Shown here piece by piece: positions 13,619 to 20,691 of a stretch of DNA of 26,234 nt (position 1 is the stretch's first letter; every line of letters begins with the position of its first letter). The notes beneath the pieces were generated by a model. The model saw nothing but the letters and a program-made list of their open reading frames with translations, made no database searches and had not been told where the DNA came from. This DNA comes from Clostridia bacterium (GTDB taxonomy: Bacteria; Bacillota; Clostridia; Oscillospirales; Acutalibacteraceae), in contig JAFVWD010000300.1 of NCBI GenBank assembly GCA_017501865.1, positions 1 to 26,234 of the forward strand, in the 5' to 3' direction. Position numbers and translations under genes: made by a program.

Positions 13619-14197
13619 ATGAAGCTGTTAGAAGATAAAATTTCTAATGAAGGTATAGTTATCGGCACGGACATTTTAAAAGTCGATATGTTCCTTAATC
13701 ATCAGATAGATGTTAACCTTTTAGACGAAATGGGCAAGGAGTTTTACAGATTATTTTCCGGTAAAAGCATAAACAAGATTCTTACAGTTGAGTCTTCGGG
13801 TATTGCTATTGCAGTTATGGCGGCAAAATATTTTAACGTTCCTGTCGTTTTCGCTAAAAAAGCCAACCATAAGAATGTGGGAAATGACCTTTACACAGTC
13901 AAAAGTTTTTCTTTTACCCATGGTAAGGACTACAATATGGCTGTTTCTAAAAAATATCTTTCAGAAAATGACAACGTTCTTATAATTGATGATTTTCTTG
14001 CCGGCGGCAATGCTTCGTTCGCCATGCTCGACATTTTGAAGCAGGCAAATGCAAATTTGGTCGGTATAGGTATTGCCATTGAAAAAGGCTTCCAGGATGG
14101 AGGTAAAAAGCTTCGCGAAATGGGCATAAACCTTAAATCCTTAGCAATTGTAGAAAGTATGAACGAAAACGGAATTACTTTCAGAAGCCAAGATTGA
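13619..14197 (+). CDS. xpt: Xanthine phosphoribosyltransferase
   Basis: This 192-residue cytosolic enzyme converts xanthine and PRPP to XMP in purine salvage. It shows the Xpt-type N-terminus (MKLLEDKI ... FLNHQIDVNLL), the region VESSGIAIAVMAAKYFNVPVVFAKK, and the PRPP-binding signature VLIIDDFLAGGNA at 120-132. Length equals the family norm. An in-frame ATG at 13607 exists, but it directly abuts the AGGAG site; the ATG at 13619 gives the conserved N-terminus and leaves 12 nt of spacing, so it is chosen. The next gene (BMP-type lipoprotein) begins 61 nt downstream, suggesting co-transcription of base salvage with nucleoside import. A 7-bp hairpin (14208-14225) lies in that gap without a T-run. 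Confidence 0.93.
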   Translation: MKLLEDKISNEGIVIGTDILKVDMFLNHQIDVNLLDEMGKEFYRLFSGKSINKILTVESSGIAIAVMAAKYFNVPVVFAKKANHKNVGNDLYTVKSFSFTHGKDYNMAVSKKYLSENDNVLIIDDFLAGGNASFAMLDILKQANANLVGIGIAIEKGFQDGGKKLREMGINLKSLAIVESMNENGITFRSQD

Positions 14198-14258
14198 TTT
14201 TGTTCTCAAAATGCGTTTGCATTTTAAGATATAATTTTCCAAAATGGAGGAATTCAGA

Positions 14259-15545
14259 ATGAAAAAATTTAACAAAGTACTCGCACTCACTCTTGCACTT
14301 GTTCTTGTTGTTGCTTCTTTCGCTGCTTGCGGCGGTAAAGCTGAAAAAGAAGAAGTTACTAAGCTCGGCTTGAGTGAATCACCACTCGCAGCACCGGAAA
14401 TCACAAAAGATTATGAAATCAAAGAAGATTTCAAAATCGGTTTCATTTGCTTGCACGACGACAAATCTACATACGACCTTAACTTCATTAACGCAATCAA
14501 CAGCGTTCAGGATGCTCTCGGTCTTACTGATGAACAAGTTATCATCAAGACAAACATTCCTGAAGGCAGTGAATGCTACGAAGCTGCTAAGGACCTTGCT
14601 AACCAGGGCTGTAACATCATTTTCGCTAACTCTTTCGGTCACGAAAGCTATATGATTCAGGCTGCTAAAGAATTCCCTGAAATTGAATTCTGCCACGCAA
14701 CAGGTACTAAGGCTCACACAGAGGGTCTTGACAACTTCCACAATGCTTTCGCTTCTATTTACCAGGGTAGATATTTAGCAGGTATTGTTGCTGGCTTAAA
14801 GCTTAACGAAATGATCGCTGACGGCACAATTACTGCTGACAAAGCTAAAATGGGTTACGTTGGTGCTTACACATATGCAGAAGTTATTTCAGGCTACACT
14901 TCTTTCTACCTCGGTGCAAAATCTGTTTGCCCTTCAGTTACAATGGAAGTTCAGTTCACAGGTGAATGGTACAACGTTACAGAAGAGAAAAATGCTGCTG
15001 AGGCTCTTATAAGCCGTGGCTGCGTTCTTATAAGCCAGCATGCTGACTCTATGGGTGCTCCCGGTGCTTGTAAGGCTGCAAACGTTCCTAACGTTTCTTA
15101 CAACGGTGACACATATGATGCTTGTCCTAACACATTCTTAGTTTCATCTGCTATTAACTGGGCTCCTTACTTCAACTACATCATTGCTTGTGAAAACAAC
15201 GGTGAAGAAATTGCAACTGACTGGTGCGGCGGCATTGATGAAGGCTCTGTAGTTCTTTCAGGCATTAACCAGGATATTGTTGCTGAAGGTACTATGGCTG
15301 CTATTGAAGAAGCTATCACAGGCTTTAAAACAGGTACACTTAGAGTATTTGACACAGAAACATTTACAGTTAAGAAGAAACCTCTTGACACCTATATGGC
15401 TAATGTTGACGATACAGATGCTGACAACTCACCTGACACAGAAGCTATTCATAAGGACGGTTACTTCAACGAATCTGCAGAACGTTCTGCTCCTTACTTC
15501 GATGTAAAAATCGACGGAATTAAGCTCTTAAATGAAAAATTCTAA
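14259..15545 (+). CDS. BMP/PnrA-like nucleoside-binding lipoprotein
   Basis: This 428-residue lipoprotein is the likely substrate-binding component of the nucleoside ABC importer encoded downstream. The signal peptide (MKKFNKVLALTLALVLVVAS) ends at FAAC, with Cys 24 the lipidated residue; Phe at position -3 is slightly unusual. Family features include FKIGFICLHDDKSTYDLNF, the ANQGCNIIFANSFGHE region, the HATGT strand and a stretch like YQGRYLAGIVAGL, as in Bmp/PnrA proteins that bind purine nucleosides. An in-frame ATG at 14244 overlaps the GGAGG ribosome site, so the ATG at 14259 is the start. The gene is separated from the ATPase gene by two hairpins, compatible with higher expression of the binding protein. 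The purine nucleoside specificity is inferred from xpt and the transporter type. Confidence 0.9.
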   Translation: MKKFNKVLALTLALVLVVASFAACGGKAEKEEVTKLGLSESPLAAPEITKDYEIKEDFKIGFICLHDDKSTYDLNFINAINSVQDALGLTDEQVIIKTNIPEGSECYEAAKDLANQGCNIIFANSFGHESYMIQAAKEFPEIEFCHATGTKAHTEGLDNFHNAFASIYQGRYLAGIVAGLKLNEMIADGTITADKAKMGYVGAYTYAEVISGYTSFYLGAKSVCPSVTMEVQFTGEWYNVTEEKNAAEALISRGCVLISQHADSMGAPGACKAANVPNVSYNGDTYDACPNTFLVSSAINWAPYFNYIIACENNGEEIATDWCGGIDEGSVVLSGINQDIVAEGTMAAIEEAITGFKTGTLRVFDTETFTVKKKPLDTYMANVDDTDADNSPDTEAIHKDGYFNESAERSAPYFDVKIDGIKLLNEKF

Positions 15546-15557
15546 TTGATTTTCAGA

Positions 15558-15583
15558 CAATAGGCGGAGAAATCCGCCTATTG
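15558..15583 (+). promoter_or_regulatory. Hairpin after the binding-protein gene
   Basis: CAATAGGCGGA pairs perfectly with TCCGCCTATTG (11 bp, 4-nt loop), 13 nt after the lipoprotein stop. No T-run follows, so it is more likely an mRNA-stabilising or partial-termination hairpin than a full terminator. Confidence 0.65.
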
Positions 15584-15590
15584 TAAATTG

Positions 15591-15641
15591 AGAATTAAGA
15601 AGTGTAAATCAGTTATTTTCTGATTTGCATTTCTTAGTTCT
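15591..15641 (+). repeat. 22-bp imperfect inverted repeat between binding-protein and ATPase genes
   Basis: The arms 15591-15612 and 15620-15641 are complementary over 22 positions with a 7-nt loop. The only three non-Watson-Crick positions would be G-U pairs in the plus-strand RNA. Arm sequence (AGAATTAAGAAG) resembles the AATTAAGAATT-type intergenic repeats common in Clostridia. No T-run follows. Confidence 0.7.
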
Positions 15642-15674
15642 TAATGGAATTATACTGTAAAGGCTGGTGTTTTT

Positions 15675-17216
15675 TTGGAAAAGGAAAACAATATTGCACT
15701 TGAATGTAAAAACATTACCAAAACCTTCGGTAATGTTGTTGCTAATAAAAACGTAAATCTTTCTGTTAAAAAGGGTGAAATTTTGTCTGTTCTCGGTGAA
15801 AACGGAAGCGGTAAAACTACCCTTATGAATATGATTTCAGGTATTTATTTTCCTGACGAAGGCTCAGTTTTTGTTGACGGTAAAGAGGTTTTAATCCGCT
15901 CTCCAAAGGATGCTTTTGACCTTAAAATAGGTATGATTCATCAGCATTTTAAGCTTGTTGACGTTTTTAACGGTGTCGAAAACATAGTTCTCGGTATGAA
16001 AAACAAAAAATTCAACATTAAAAATGCTACTAAGGAAATTCAGGAAACCTGCAATAAATACGGCTTTGAAATCGACCTTTCTAAAAAGGTTTATGATTTG
16101 TCTGTTTCTGAAAAACAAACTATTGAAATTGTAAAGGTTATTTACAAGGGAGCCGATATTTTAATTCTTGACGAGCCTACCGCGGTTCTTACTCCTCAGG
16201 AAATCTCCAAGCTTTTCAATGTTCTCAGAAAAATGCGTGACGACGGTAAGGCTATTATTATAATCACTCACAAATTAAATGAGGTACTTGAAATTTCTGA
16301 CAGAGTTTCCGTTCTCAGAAAAGGCGAATATGTAGGCACCATAAACACAAGTGAGGCAAACGAACAAATCCTCACCGAAATGATGGTGGGCGAAAAAATT
16401 ACCCTTGACATTGAAAGATCCGAACCAAAAAACTCTGTTGACAGACTTGTTGTCAAAGGACTTGACTGCTACAATTCTGACGGTGTTAAGGTTCTTGATG
16501 ATATTTCATTCACTGCAAAAAGCGGTGAAATTTTAGGCATTGCAGGTATCTCGGGCAGTGGTCAGCGCGAGCTTTTAGAGGCTATTGCAGGTCTTCAGAA
16601 GCTTTCGGGCGGCGAGATTATTTACCACAATCCGAAAACTGAAAAAGAAGATAACTTAAGAAACAAAACTCCTATAGAAATAAGAAACCTTGGTGTAAGA
16701 CTTTCTTTTGTACCTGAGGACAGGCTCGGTATGGGTCTTGTAGGCAATATGGGTATAACAGATAATATGATGCTCAGAAGCTACAAAAAAGGCAAATCTG
16801 CCTTTTTACAGAGAAAAGAGCCTAAAAATCTTGCCAATAAAATTATAAAAGACCTTAAGGTTGTTACTCCGGATGCCAACACACCTGTAAGACGTCTTTC
16901 CGGCGGTAATGTTCAGAAGGTTCTTGTCGGCAGAGAAATTGCCGCTTCTCCTACAGTTTTAATGGCTGCTTACCCCGTAAGAGGTCTTGACATCAACTCC
17001 TCTTACACAATATACAATCTTCTTACAGAGCAGAAGGAAAAAGGTGTTGCCGTTATTTTTGTAGGCGAAGACCTTGATGTGCTTATTGAGCTCTGCGACA
17101 GAATTCTTGTTTTAAGCGGTGGTCGCGTAACAGGTATTGTTGACGGCAGAAGCACGAAAAAAGAAGATTTAGGTTTACTTATGACAAAATCAAAATCAGG
17201 AAAGGAGAACGAATAA
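15675..17216 (+). CDS. Nucleoside ABC transporter ATPase, two ABC domains
   Basis: This 513-residue protein is the energy-coupling subunit of a simple-sugar/nucleoside-type importer (RbsA/YufO-like), with two fused nucleotide-binding domains. The first has Walker A GENGSGKTTL (41-50), a signature LSVSEKQ (about 141-147) where LSVGE is usual, and Walker B ILILDEPT (about 162-169). The second has a degenerate Walker A-like GISGSGQRE (about 290-298), signature LSGGNVQK (about 408-415) and an altered Walker B, VLMAAYPVRGLD. Asymmetry between the halves is normal in this family. The start is TTG with only a weak AAAGG site 11 nt upstream. The stop overlaps the start of the first permease by one base. 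Length fits the family. Confidence 0.93.
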   Translation: MEKENNIALECKNITKTFGNVVANKNVNLSVKKGEILSVLGENGSGKTTLMNMISGIYFPDEGSVFVDGKEVLIRSPKDAFDLKIGMIHQHFKLVDVFNGVENIVLGMKNKKFNIKNATKEIQETCNKYGFEIDLSKKVYDLSVSEKQTIEIVKVIYKGADILILDEPTAVLTPQEISKLFNVLRKMRDDGKAIIIITHKLNEVLEISDRVSVLRKGEYVGTINTSEANEQILTEMMVGEKITLDIERSEPKNSVDRLVVKGLDCYNSDGVKVLDDISFTAKSGEILGIAGISGSGQRELLEAIAGLQKLSGGEIIYHNPKTEKEDNLRNKTPIEIRNLGVRLSFVPEDRLGMGLVGNMGITDNMMLRSYKKGKSAFLQRKEPKNLANKIIKDLKVVTPDANTPVRRLSGGNVQKVLVGREIAASPTVLMAAYPVRGLDINSSYTIYNLLTEQKEKGVAVIFVGEDLDVLIELCDRILVLSGGRVTGIVDGRSTKKEDLGLLMTKSKSGKENE

Positions 17217-18310
17217 TGTCAAAAAACAACTCAAAAACACGTTCACCTCTTTTCCATATTGTTAAAAGAGACCCTATGACCTGGTACGGTGCTTTGGGGG
17301 TTCGCATTTTTGCAATTGCGGCGGCTTTGCTTCTTTCTGCAGTTGTTATTATGCTTCTTGCTCAGAAAAATCCGTTGGAATTTTACAAAGCTATTATTGA
17401 CGGTGCCTTCGGTTCTGTTGACCGTATATGGATTCTCGCTCAGAACCTTGTTATGCTTCTTTGCGTTTCACTTGCCGTTACTCCCGCTTTTAAAATGAAA
17501 TTCTGGAACATAGGTGCCGAGGGGCAGGTTCTCGTTGGCGGTCTTGCTACTGCTACGGTTATGATGTTCTTCGGCGATAAAATGTCATTGCCTCTTCTCA
17601 TAGTTGTGATGACCTTAGCAAGTATTACCGCCGGTATTATATGGGCATTATTACCTGCAATTTCGAAAGCACTCTGGAACACAAACGAAACCCTCTTTAC
17701 CCTTATGATGAACTACATAGCTATACAGCTTGTTGCATTTTTCTTAAAGAGATTTGTAAAAAGCGGTTCGGGTGTTCTTGAGCCTATGCACGAGTACGGT
17801 CTCCCCGTTATTGCAGATATGCCTTACCTTCTCAATATTATAATTGTTGCTGTTTTAACAATTATAGTCTACATTTATTTAAAATACAGCAAGCAGGGCT
17901 ACGAGATTTCTGTTGTGGGTGAAAGTGAAAACACCGCTAAATATATAGGAATCAACGTTAAAAAAGTTATTGTAAGAACACTTATAATTTCAGGTGCTAT
18001 ATGCGGTATTGCAGGCCTTCTTCTTGTAGGCGGTACTAACCACACAATAAGCACAACTACCGTTGGTGGCAGAGGCTTCACCGCTATTATGGTTTCCTGG
18101 CTTGCAAAATTCAATCCGTTTGTTATGGTTTTAACCTCCTTCTTAATTGTTTTCCTTGAAAGAGGTGCCGAACAGGTTTCTTCTCAATTCAGAATTCCGA
18201 GTTCTATTTCAGATATTATAACCGGTATTATTCTCTTCTTTATTATCGGTTGTGAATTCTTTTTACAGTACAAAATTGTTTTTTCAAAACACAGAAAGGA
18301 GAATGACTGA
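17216..18310 (+). CDS. Nucleoside ABC transporter permease, subunit 1
   Basis: This 364-residue integral membrane protein of the BPD_transp_2 type (YufP-like) has multiple hydrophobic segments, beginning with a long first helix at about 29-50 after a basic cytoplasmic N-terminus. Family stretches include FKMKFWNIGAEGQVLVGGL and NETLFTLMMNYIA, and near the C-terminus GGRGFTAIMVSWLAKFNP, typical of this transporter group. The ATG overlaps the ATPase stop (taATG), with AAAGGAG 5 nt before it, and its TGA overlaps the next gene's ATG, so the three are translationally coupled. Confidence 0.92.
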   Translation: MSKNNSKTRSPLFHIVKRDPMTWYGALGVRIFAIAAALLLSAVVIMLLAQKNPLEFYKAIIDGAFGSVDRIWILAQNLVMLLCVSLAVTPAFKMKFWNIGAEGQVLVGGLATATVMMFFGDKMSLPLLIVVMTLASITAGIIWALLPAISKALWNTNETLFTLMMNYIAIQLVAFFLKRFVKSGSGVLEPMHEYGLPVIADMPYLLNIIIVAVLTIIVYIYLKYSKQGYEISVVGESENTAKYIGINVKKVIVRTLIISGAICGIAGLLLVGGTNHTISTTTVGGRGFTAIMVSWLAKFNPFVMVLTSFLIVFLERGAEQVSSQFRIPSSISDIITGIILFFIIGCEFFLQYKIVFSKHRKEND

Positions 18311-19260
18311 TGTTAACCTTTCTTGTTAATGCTATACGTCTTGGTATGACATTCCTTTTAGGCTCTACCGGCGAAACAATTACTGAAAAATCAGGCCACT
18401 TAAACCTCGGTACTCCGGGTGTTATGTGTGTAGGTGCTTCCTGCGGTTGCTTTGCAGAATACATTTACTTCGATGCCGTTGGTGTTATAGGAATTAACCC
18501 TGTACTTGCAATATTAATTCCTGTTGCAGCAACCTTCCTCGGCTCAGCTTTAATGGGTATTTTGTTCTGCTTCCTTACAGTTACACTCAGAGTTAATCAG
18601 AATGTTACAGGTCTTGCACTTACAACATTCGGTGTTGGTGTTTCCGACTACATCATTGACAAAACTGATATTATTTACTCTTTGGGAAGTGACTACTTCA
18701 CCGCTTCTTTACCATTTGCACAAAATCTCGGCTGGTTCGGTGAGCTTTTCCTTTCACACGGTATTCTTATTTATGTTGCTCTGGCAATTGCGCTGCTTAC
18801 ATCTTTTGTTTTAAACAAAACAAAGGTTGGTTTACATCTTCGTGCTGTTGGAGAAAATCCTGCAACTGCAGATGCTGCCGGAATAAACGTTTCTTTATAC
18901 AGATATTCTGCAACCTGCATAGGCTGTGGTATTTCAGGTCTTGGCGGTCTTCTGTTTATTATGGACTACCTGAACGGAAACTGGGAATATTGTGTAGATG
19001 CTATTGGTTGGCTTGCAATTGCGCTTGTTATTTTCACTGTTTGGAAGCCAAATTTAGCAATTATAGGTTCAATTATTTTCGGTGCCCTTTATATTATGAG
19101 TACTTATATTGAAGGCTTTTCAACCGAAACGAAGGAAATATTTAAAATGCTTCCTTATATAGTTACTGTTATAGTTTTACTTTTCACAAGTATTCGTGAC
19201 AAAAAGAAAAACCAACCTCCGCAGAGTCTTGGTCTTAACTATTTCAGAGAAGAACGATAA
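18310..19260 (+). CDS. Nucleoside ABC transporter permease, subunit 2
   Basis: This 316-residue membrane protein is the second permease (YufQ-like), pairing with the preceding one to form the channel. Recognisable stretches are GETITEKSGHLNLGTPGVM near residue 18, LRVNQNVTGLALTTFGVG, and GLHLRAVGENPATADAAGI, all common in this group. About eight to nine membrane segments are visible. It starts at an ATG overlapping the previous TGA, with AAAGGAG upstream, and is followed by a clear terminator, so it ends the import operon. Confidence 0.92.
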   Translation: MLTFLVNAIRLGMTFLLGSTGETITEKSGHLNLGTPGVMCVGASCGCFAEYIYFDAVGVIGINPVLAILIPVAATFLGSALMGILFCFLTVTLRVNQNVTGLALTTFGVGVSDYIIDKTDIIYSLGSDYFTASLPFAQNLGWFGELFLSHGILIYVALAIALLTSFVLNKTKVGLHLRAVGENPATADAAGINVSLYRYSATCIGCGISGLGGLLFIMDYLNGNWEYCVDAIGWLAIALVIFTVWKPNLAIIGSIIFGALYIMSTYIEGFSTETKEIFKMLPYIVTVIVLLFTSIRDKKKNQPPQSLGLNYFREER

Positions 19261-19290
19261 TTAATTTTATAAATATTAATAATAAAAAGA

Positions 19291-19326
19291 AATCATCCGT
19301 TAATAATACTAACGGGTGATTTTTTT
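19291..19326 (+). terminator. Terminator of the nucleoside-import operon
   Basis: AATCATCCGTTA and TAACGGGTGATT (arms 19291-19302 and 19310-19321) form a 12-bp stem with one G-U pair, followed by T residues to 19326. Its 3' arm and T-run overlap the proposed start region of the next small gene. Confidence 0.85.
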
Positions 19327-19756
19327 GACAGGAATTCTAATTGCAGTGATCTCAGGAGCCTTAATGAGTATTCAGGGAGTTTTTAATGAAGGTGTTACAA
19401 AGCAAACCTCCGTATGGGTTTCCGCTTCTTTTGTTCAGCTTACCGCCTTTCTCTTTTGTCTTGCCGCCTGGTTTTTTACGGGTCGTGACGGAAGCTTCGC
19501 CTCCCTTATGAACATTCAGAACAAATATATGCTCTTAGGTGGCATTATGGGAGCGCTCATTACTTACACGGTAATAAGAAGTATGTCCTCCTTAGGTCCT
19601 GCACAGGCAGTTATGATTATTGTAACCGCGCAAATTCTTGTAGCATACCTTATTGAGCTTTTCGGCCTTTTTAGTGTGGAAAAGGTAGATTTTCAATGGA
19701 CAAAGCTTATAGGCGTTCTGCTTGCGATTGGCGGTATAATTCTTTTTAAAAAATAA
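19325..19756 (+). CDS. YdcZ/DUF606-type DMT-family membrane protein
   Basis: This about 143-residue protein has four hydrophobic segments and matches the short DMT-like YdcZ/DUF606 family: TGILIAVISGALMSIQGVFN at the N-terminus, a middle MLLGGIMGALITYTVI and a last helix LIGVLLAIGGIILF ending in KK. The start is uncertain. TTG at 19325 gives the best N-terminus with a GGGTG-like site 6 nt upstream; a GTG at 19316 in the same frame is possible. Either start lies in the 3' part of the upstream terminator, so the ribosome site is buried in that hairpin. No own promoter is visible. Substrate unknown. Confidence 0.75.
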   Translation: MTGILIAVISGALMSIQGVFNEGVTKQTSVWVSASFVQLTAFLFCLAAWFFTGRDGSFASLMNIQNKYMLLGGIMGALITYTVIRSMSSLGPAQAVMIIVTAQILVAYLIELFGLFSVEKVDFQWTKLIGVLLAIGGIILFKK

Positions 19757-19759
19757 AAA

Positions 19760-19797
19760 CGAGGCAACACATTTTTTGATGTGTTACCTCGCATTTT
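19760..19797. terminator. Bidirectional terminator between convergent genes
   Basis: CGAGGCAACACAT and ATGTGTTACCTCG (arms 19760-19772 and 19779-19791) form a 13-position stem with one mismatch. T-runs follow on the plus strand (ATTTTTTA) and on the minus strand (GTTTTTATTTTTT). It separates the YdcZ-type gene (plus) from the acyltransferase gene (minus). Confidence 0.85.
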
Positions 19798-20544
19798 TTA
19801 TTCTGCCTCTGCAGGTATTGAACCGTTTTCTTTTAATTTACTTACAATCATATTTCTGAGCTTGTCGGGAACAGCTTTTAACTCTTCTCTTGAAAGGCTA
19901 TCTGTTTCTACACAAGGTAAGAAGGTAACATTTACAGTACCGGGGGTAATATTTCCTGTTCCTTCAAATCTGTCAATTACACCTTCAAGAACAACAGGAA
20001 CTATTTTTGCTTTTGTTTCTTTCGCAATCATCATAACTCCCGATTTAAAAGCTAACGGTATGCCGTCACGTGAGCGTGTACCTTCAGGGAAAATAACCAT
20101 ACTTCTTCCCTTTTTTATGAGCTCTACAGATTCCTTTATGGCAACCCTTGCCTCACGCTTATTTTGTCTGTCAATAAAAACACAGTCCAGAAGCCACATC
20201 CAGGTTCTTACTATGGGAACCTTTTTAAGCTCTTTTTTTGCTATAAACCCACAAGGTGTAGGTGTGTTTAAAATTATTGCGGGCATATCAAAAAGCCCTT
20301 GGTGATTAGGAACGTAAATTACAGCTTCATTCTCAGGAATATTCTCTTTACCGTTCACTACAAAATTAACCCCTGCAGCAGACATAAGGGGATTTAACCA
20401 CTTTGTAAGCTCTGCATCTACAAAAGGCTTGTATTTTGATAAATCTCCTGTGTTTTTGAGTTTAACACCCTTTTTCATTTTCGGAATAAGACCTATAAGT
20501 GAAAAAACCACCTTTGAGAACCATCTGATAGTACGAAAATTCAT
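19798..20544 (-). CDS. plsC: 1-acyl-sn-glycerol-3-phosphate acyltransferase family protein
   Basis: This 248-residue membrane-associated enzyme should acylate lysophosphatidic acid to phosphatidic acid in phospholipid synthesis. The four family blocks are visible: NHQGLFD with the His81...Asp86 (HX4D) catalytic pair, a second block around VFIDRQNKREA, FPEGTRSRDG (152-161) and VPVVLEG. The N-terminus is basic and amphipathic with no clear signal peptide. The ATG has GAAGG 8 nt upstream and a promoter at 20581-20608. Several paralogues usually exist in one genome, so the exact acceptor is not certain. Confidence 0.9.
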   Translation of the reverse strand: MNFRTIRWFSKVVFSLIGLIPKMKKGVKLKNTGDLSKYKPFVDAELTKWLNPLMSAAGVNFVVNGKENIPENEAVIYVPNHQGLFDMPAIILNTPTPCGFIAKKELKKVPIVRTWMWLLDCVFIDRQNKREARVAIKESVELIKKGRSMVIFPEGTRSRDGIPLAFKSGVMMIAKETKAKIVPVVLEGVIDRFEGTGNITPGTVNVTFLPCVETDSLSREELKAVPDKLRNMIVSKLKENGSIPAEAE

Positions 20545-20580
20545 AATTTACGCCTTCTTTCTTCACAATCTTTTTACCCT

Positions 20581-20608
20581 ATTCTACCATATAAATCATA
20601 AATTGCAA
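20581..20608 (-). promoter_or_regulatory. Promoter of the acyltransferase gene
   Basis: TTGCAA (20608-20603) and TAGAAT (20586-20581) are 16 bp apart on the minus strand, about 37 nt before the ATG. It is back to back with the plus-strand promoter at 20646-20674. Confidence 0.6.
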
Positions 20609-20645
20609 TATAATTTTCCCCTTTTCTTTTCTTCTTGATATAGTT

Positions 20646-20674
20646 TTCACATTGTGGTAGTATCTATATATAAT
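20646..20674 (+). promoter_or_regulatory. Promoter of the glycoside-hydrolase-like gene
   Basis: TTCACA (20646-20651) and TATAAT (20669-20674) are 17 bp apart. The start of transcription would be only about 10 nt before the ATG at 20692, so the leader is very short but still holds the AAGAGGTG ribosome site. Confidence 0.55.
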
Positions 20675-20691
20675 GGCAAGAGGTGATTTTT

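Noticed and set aside
14208..14225. Terminator between xpt and the lipoprotein gene
   Set aside because: The hairpin is only 7 bp with AT-rich arms and is not followed by a T-run; TATAAT at 14230 lacks a fitting -35, so neither a terminator nor a promoter is called.
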